Shown here: positions 35,596 to 37,102 of the stretch, piece by piece
Layout: each line of letters begins with the position of its first letter
How positions within the stretch are numbered: the first letter of the stretch is position 1
Origin: Bordetella petrii
GTDB taxonomy: Bacteria > Pseudomonadota > Gammaproteobacteria > Burkholderiales > Burkholderiaceae_B
Length of the DNA stretch: 37,102 bases
Direction: 5' to 3'
Assembly: GCF_020991325.1 (NCBI RefSeq)
Contig: NZ_JAJMLX010000010.1
Span: 1 to 37,102, forward strand
The notes under the pieces: model-generated
What the model was told of the DNA's origin: nothing
What the model saw: the letters and a program-made list of their open reading frames with translations, nothing else
The model's database searches: none
Position numbers and translations under genes: made by a program

Positions 35596-37102
35596 ATGGC
35601 TTCGGCAACTCTTATTACCCTTACTGGCGTGCAACTGGCCTACGGCCACCACGCGCTGCTCGACCACGCAGACTTCACCATCCAGGGCGGCGAGCGCATC
35701 GGGCTCATCGGCCGCAATGGCGCCGGCAAATCGTCGCTGCTGCGCCTGCTCGACGGCCGCACCCTGCCCGACGACGGCGACCTGGCGCGCCTGTCCGGGC
35801 TGCGCGTGGCCACCGTCGAGCAAGAACCCTTGCTCGACGATACCCTGACGGTATTCGAAGCGGTGCACGCCCAGGAAGACGACCACGAAGACTGGCAACG
35901 GCCCGCCCGGGCAAAAGCCGCGCTGGAACGCCTGGGCTTGCCCGCCGACGCGCCCGTGGCCGGCCTGTCCGGCGGCACGCGCAAGCGGGTTGCACTGGCG
36001 CGCGCGCTGGTAGACGAACCCGACCTGCTGCTGCTGGACGAGCCCACCAACCACCTGGACTTCGACGGCATCGCCTGGCTGGAAGATCTGCTGCGCAACT
36101 GGAAGGGCGCCGCGGTCATCATCACCCACGACCGCCGCTTTCTCGATGCCGTGGCCACCCGCATCGTCGAACTCGACCGGGGCCGCCTGCTCAGCTTTCC
36201 GGGCAACTTTTCGCAGTGGCAGGAACGCAAGGCCCAATGGCTCGAATCCGAGCGCCTGGAGCAAGAGCGTTTCGACAAGCTCCTGGCACAGGAAGAAGTC
36301 TGGATCCGCAAGGGCGTCGAGGCACGCCGCACCCGCAACGAAGGCCGGGTCCGGCGCCTGGAACGGCTGCGCGTCGAACGCGCCGAGCGCCGCGAACGCA
36401 TGGGCAACGTCAGCCTGGCCCTGGCCGAGGGTCAGCGTTCCGGCAAACTGGTCGCCGAACTGAAAGACGCCAGCAAGGCATTCGGCGATAAAACCGTCGT
36501 GCGCGACTACAGCACCACCATCCTGCGCGGCGACCGCATCGGCATCATCGGCCCCAACGGCGCGGGCAAGACCACCTTGCTCAAGCTCATCCTGGGCGAA
36601 CTCCAGCCCGACAGCGGGTCGACCCGGCTGGGCACGAACGTGGCCGTGGCCTATTTCGACCAGATGCGCTCGCAACTGGACGAAGACGCCACCCTGGCCG
36701 ACGTCATCAGCCCGGGCAGCGAATGGGTGGAAATCGGCGGCGCGCGCAAGCATGTCATGAGCTACCTGGGCGACTTCCTGTTTTCTCCCGCGCGCGCCGG
36801 CTCCCCGGTGCGCAGCCTGTCCGGCGGCGAGCGAGCCCGGCTACTGCTGGCACGGCTGTTCGCCCGCCCGGCCAATGTGCTGGTGCTGGACGAACCCACC
36901 AACGACCTGGACATCGAAACCCTGGAACTGCTTGAAGAACTGCTGCAGGAATACGCCGGCACGGTGCTGCTGGTCAGCCACGACCGCGCCTTCCTGAACA
37001 ATGTCGTCACGCAAACCATCGCCAGCGAAGGGCACGGTGCTGGTGAAGGCCAGGCCCGGAATCTTGCCCGCTTCATAGCCGTCGAAGGTCTTCATCATCT
37101 GG
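35596..37102 (+). CDS. uup: ABC-F family ATPase, Uup-like (C-terminus not normal in this window)
   Basis: The frame opens with ATG 35596 (MASATLITLTGVQLAYGHHALLDHADF) and stays open to the window edge, 502 codons. It has two ABC domains: first Walker A GRNGAGKSS, signature LSGGTRKRVALARAL and Walker B LLLLDEPTNHLDF; an interdomain linker (ARRTRNEGRVRRLERLR); second Walker A GPNGAGKTT, signature LSGGERARLLLARL and Walker B VLVLDEPTNDLD. No membrane domain is present. The linker favours Uup, an ABC-F ATPase linked to ribosome function and DNA transposition phenotypes. After NNVVTQTIASEG (about residue 479) the expected VGGY-type continuation is missing, so the end may belong to a breakpoint. 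Confidence 0.85.
   Translation, partial: MASATLITLTGVQLAYGHHALLDHADFTIQGGERIGLIGRNGAGKSSLLRLLDGRTLPDDGDLARLSGLRVATVEQEPLLDDTLTVFEAVHAQEDDHEDWQRPARAKAALERLGLPADAPVAGLSGGTRKRVALARALVDEPDLLLLDEPTNHLDFDGIAWLEDLLRNWKGAAVIITHDRRFLDAVATRIVELDRGRLLSFPGNFSQWQERKAQWLESERLEQERFDKLLAQEEVWIRKGVEARRTRNEGRVRRLERLRVERAERRERMGNVSLALAEGQRSGKLVAELKDASKAFGDKTVVRDYSTTILRGDRIGIIGPNGAGKTTLLKLILGELQPDSGSTRLGTNVAVAYFDQMRSQLDEDATLADVISPGSEWVEIGGARKHVMSYLGDFLFSPARAGSPVRSLSGGERARLLLARLFARPANVLVLDEPTNDLDIETLELLEELLQEYAGTVLLVSHDRAFLNNVVTQTIASEGHGAGEGQARNLARFIAVEGLHHL
37034..37102 (-). other. Probable fragment of an unrelated gene on the minus strand
   Basis: Read on the minus strand from the window edge, the last ~70 bases encode an open stretch including KTFDGYEAGKIPGLAFTS with G or C at nearly every codon third position, as in real genes here. 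The plus-strand frame of the same bases has about half. I do not recognise the protein. The left boundary, around 37030-37040, is estimated from where Uup similarity stops. Confidence 0.4.

Noticed and set aside
35197-35597. Two minus-strand open frames of 77 and 103 codons
   Set aside because: They lie inside or across the RNase P RNA gene, whose conserved RNA elements explain the sequence.
36841-37098. An 85-codon minus-strand ORF as a complete gene
   Set aside because: Only its first ~22 codons look genuinely coding; the rest is the shadow of uup. It is treated as a junction instead.

Overview
The window is GC-rich and tightly packed, with strong G/C bias at codon third positions. It looks like a beta-proteobacterial chromosome of the Alcaligenaceae, most likely Bordetella or a close relative. 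The best taxonomic clue is one 942-residue protein joining MurE to MurF, a fusion known from Bordetella. The gene order mraZ-rsmH-ftsL-ftsI-murEF-mraY-murD-ftsW-murG-murC-ddl-ftsQ-ftsA-ftsZ-lpxC-dciA-M23-secA, without murB, fits the same group. The species cannot be fixed from the sequence alone.

Left part (1-12.0 kb): a metabolic stretch of short transcription units on alternating strands. It holds the 5' part of mnmC (tRNA U34 modification, cut by the window edge), a SuhB-type inositol monophosphatase, a long-chain acyl-CoA ligase divergent from an M20 amidohydrolase, a LysR regulator divergent from a YeiH-family exporter, a YciA-like thioesterase followed by an MgtE Mg2+ channel, a D-amino-acid dehydrogenase-like flavoprotein followed by an Lrp/AsnC regulator, a cysteine-dioxygenase-like cupin and a glyoxalase-like (VOC) protein.

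Middle and right (12.0-34.9 kb): the division and cell wall (dcw) cluster, transcribed leftward from a promoter just above mraZ. It makes the complete lipid II pathway from UDP-MurNAc onward (MurC, MurD, MurE-MurF, MraY, MurG, Ddl) and the divisome core (FtsL, FtsI, FtsW, FtsQ, FtsA, FtsZ). From rsmH to ddl nearly every junction overlaps by 1, 4 or 11 bases, so translation is probably coupled. The chain breaks at ftsA/ftsZ and at ftsZ/lpxC, where there are inverted repeats and three tandem perfect hairpins. Beyond lpxC lie dciA (replicative helicase loader), an M23 peptidase and secA, the same neighbourhood as in Pseudomonas.

Right end (34.9-37.1 kb): an mra promoter overlapped by 10-bp-spaced MraZ-type repeats, a strong intrinsic terminator, the RNase P RNA gene on the minus strand, and a divergent Uup-type ABC-F ATPase. 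The last ~70 bases do not look like the end of Uup. They read far better as coding sequence on the opposite strand, so this edge is a rearrangement, insertion or assembly breakpoint worth checking.

No CRISPR array, tRNA gene, transposase or prophage gene was recognised. The most unusual observations are the Uup junction, the MurE-MurF fusion, the regulatory DNA around mraZ and rnpB, and the hairpin cluster downstream of ftsZ.
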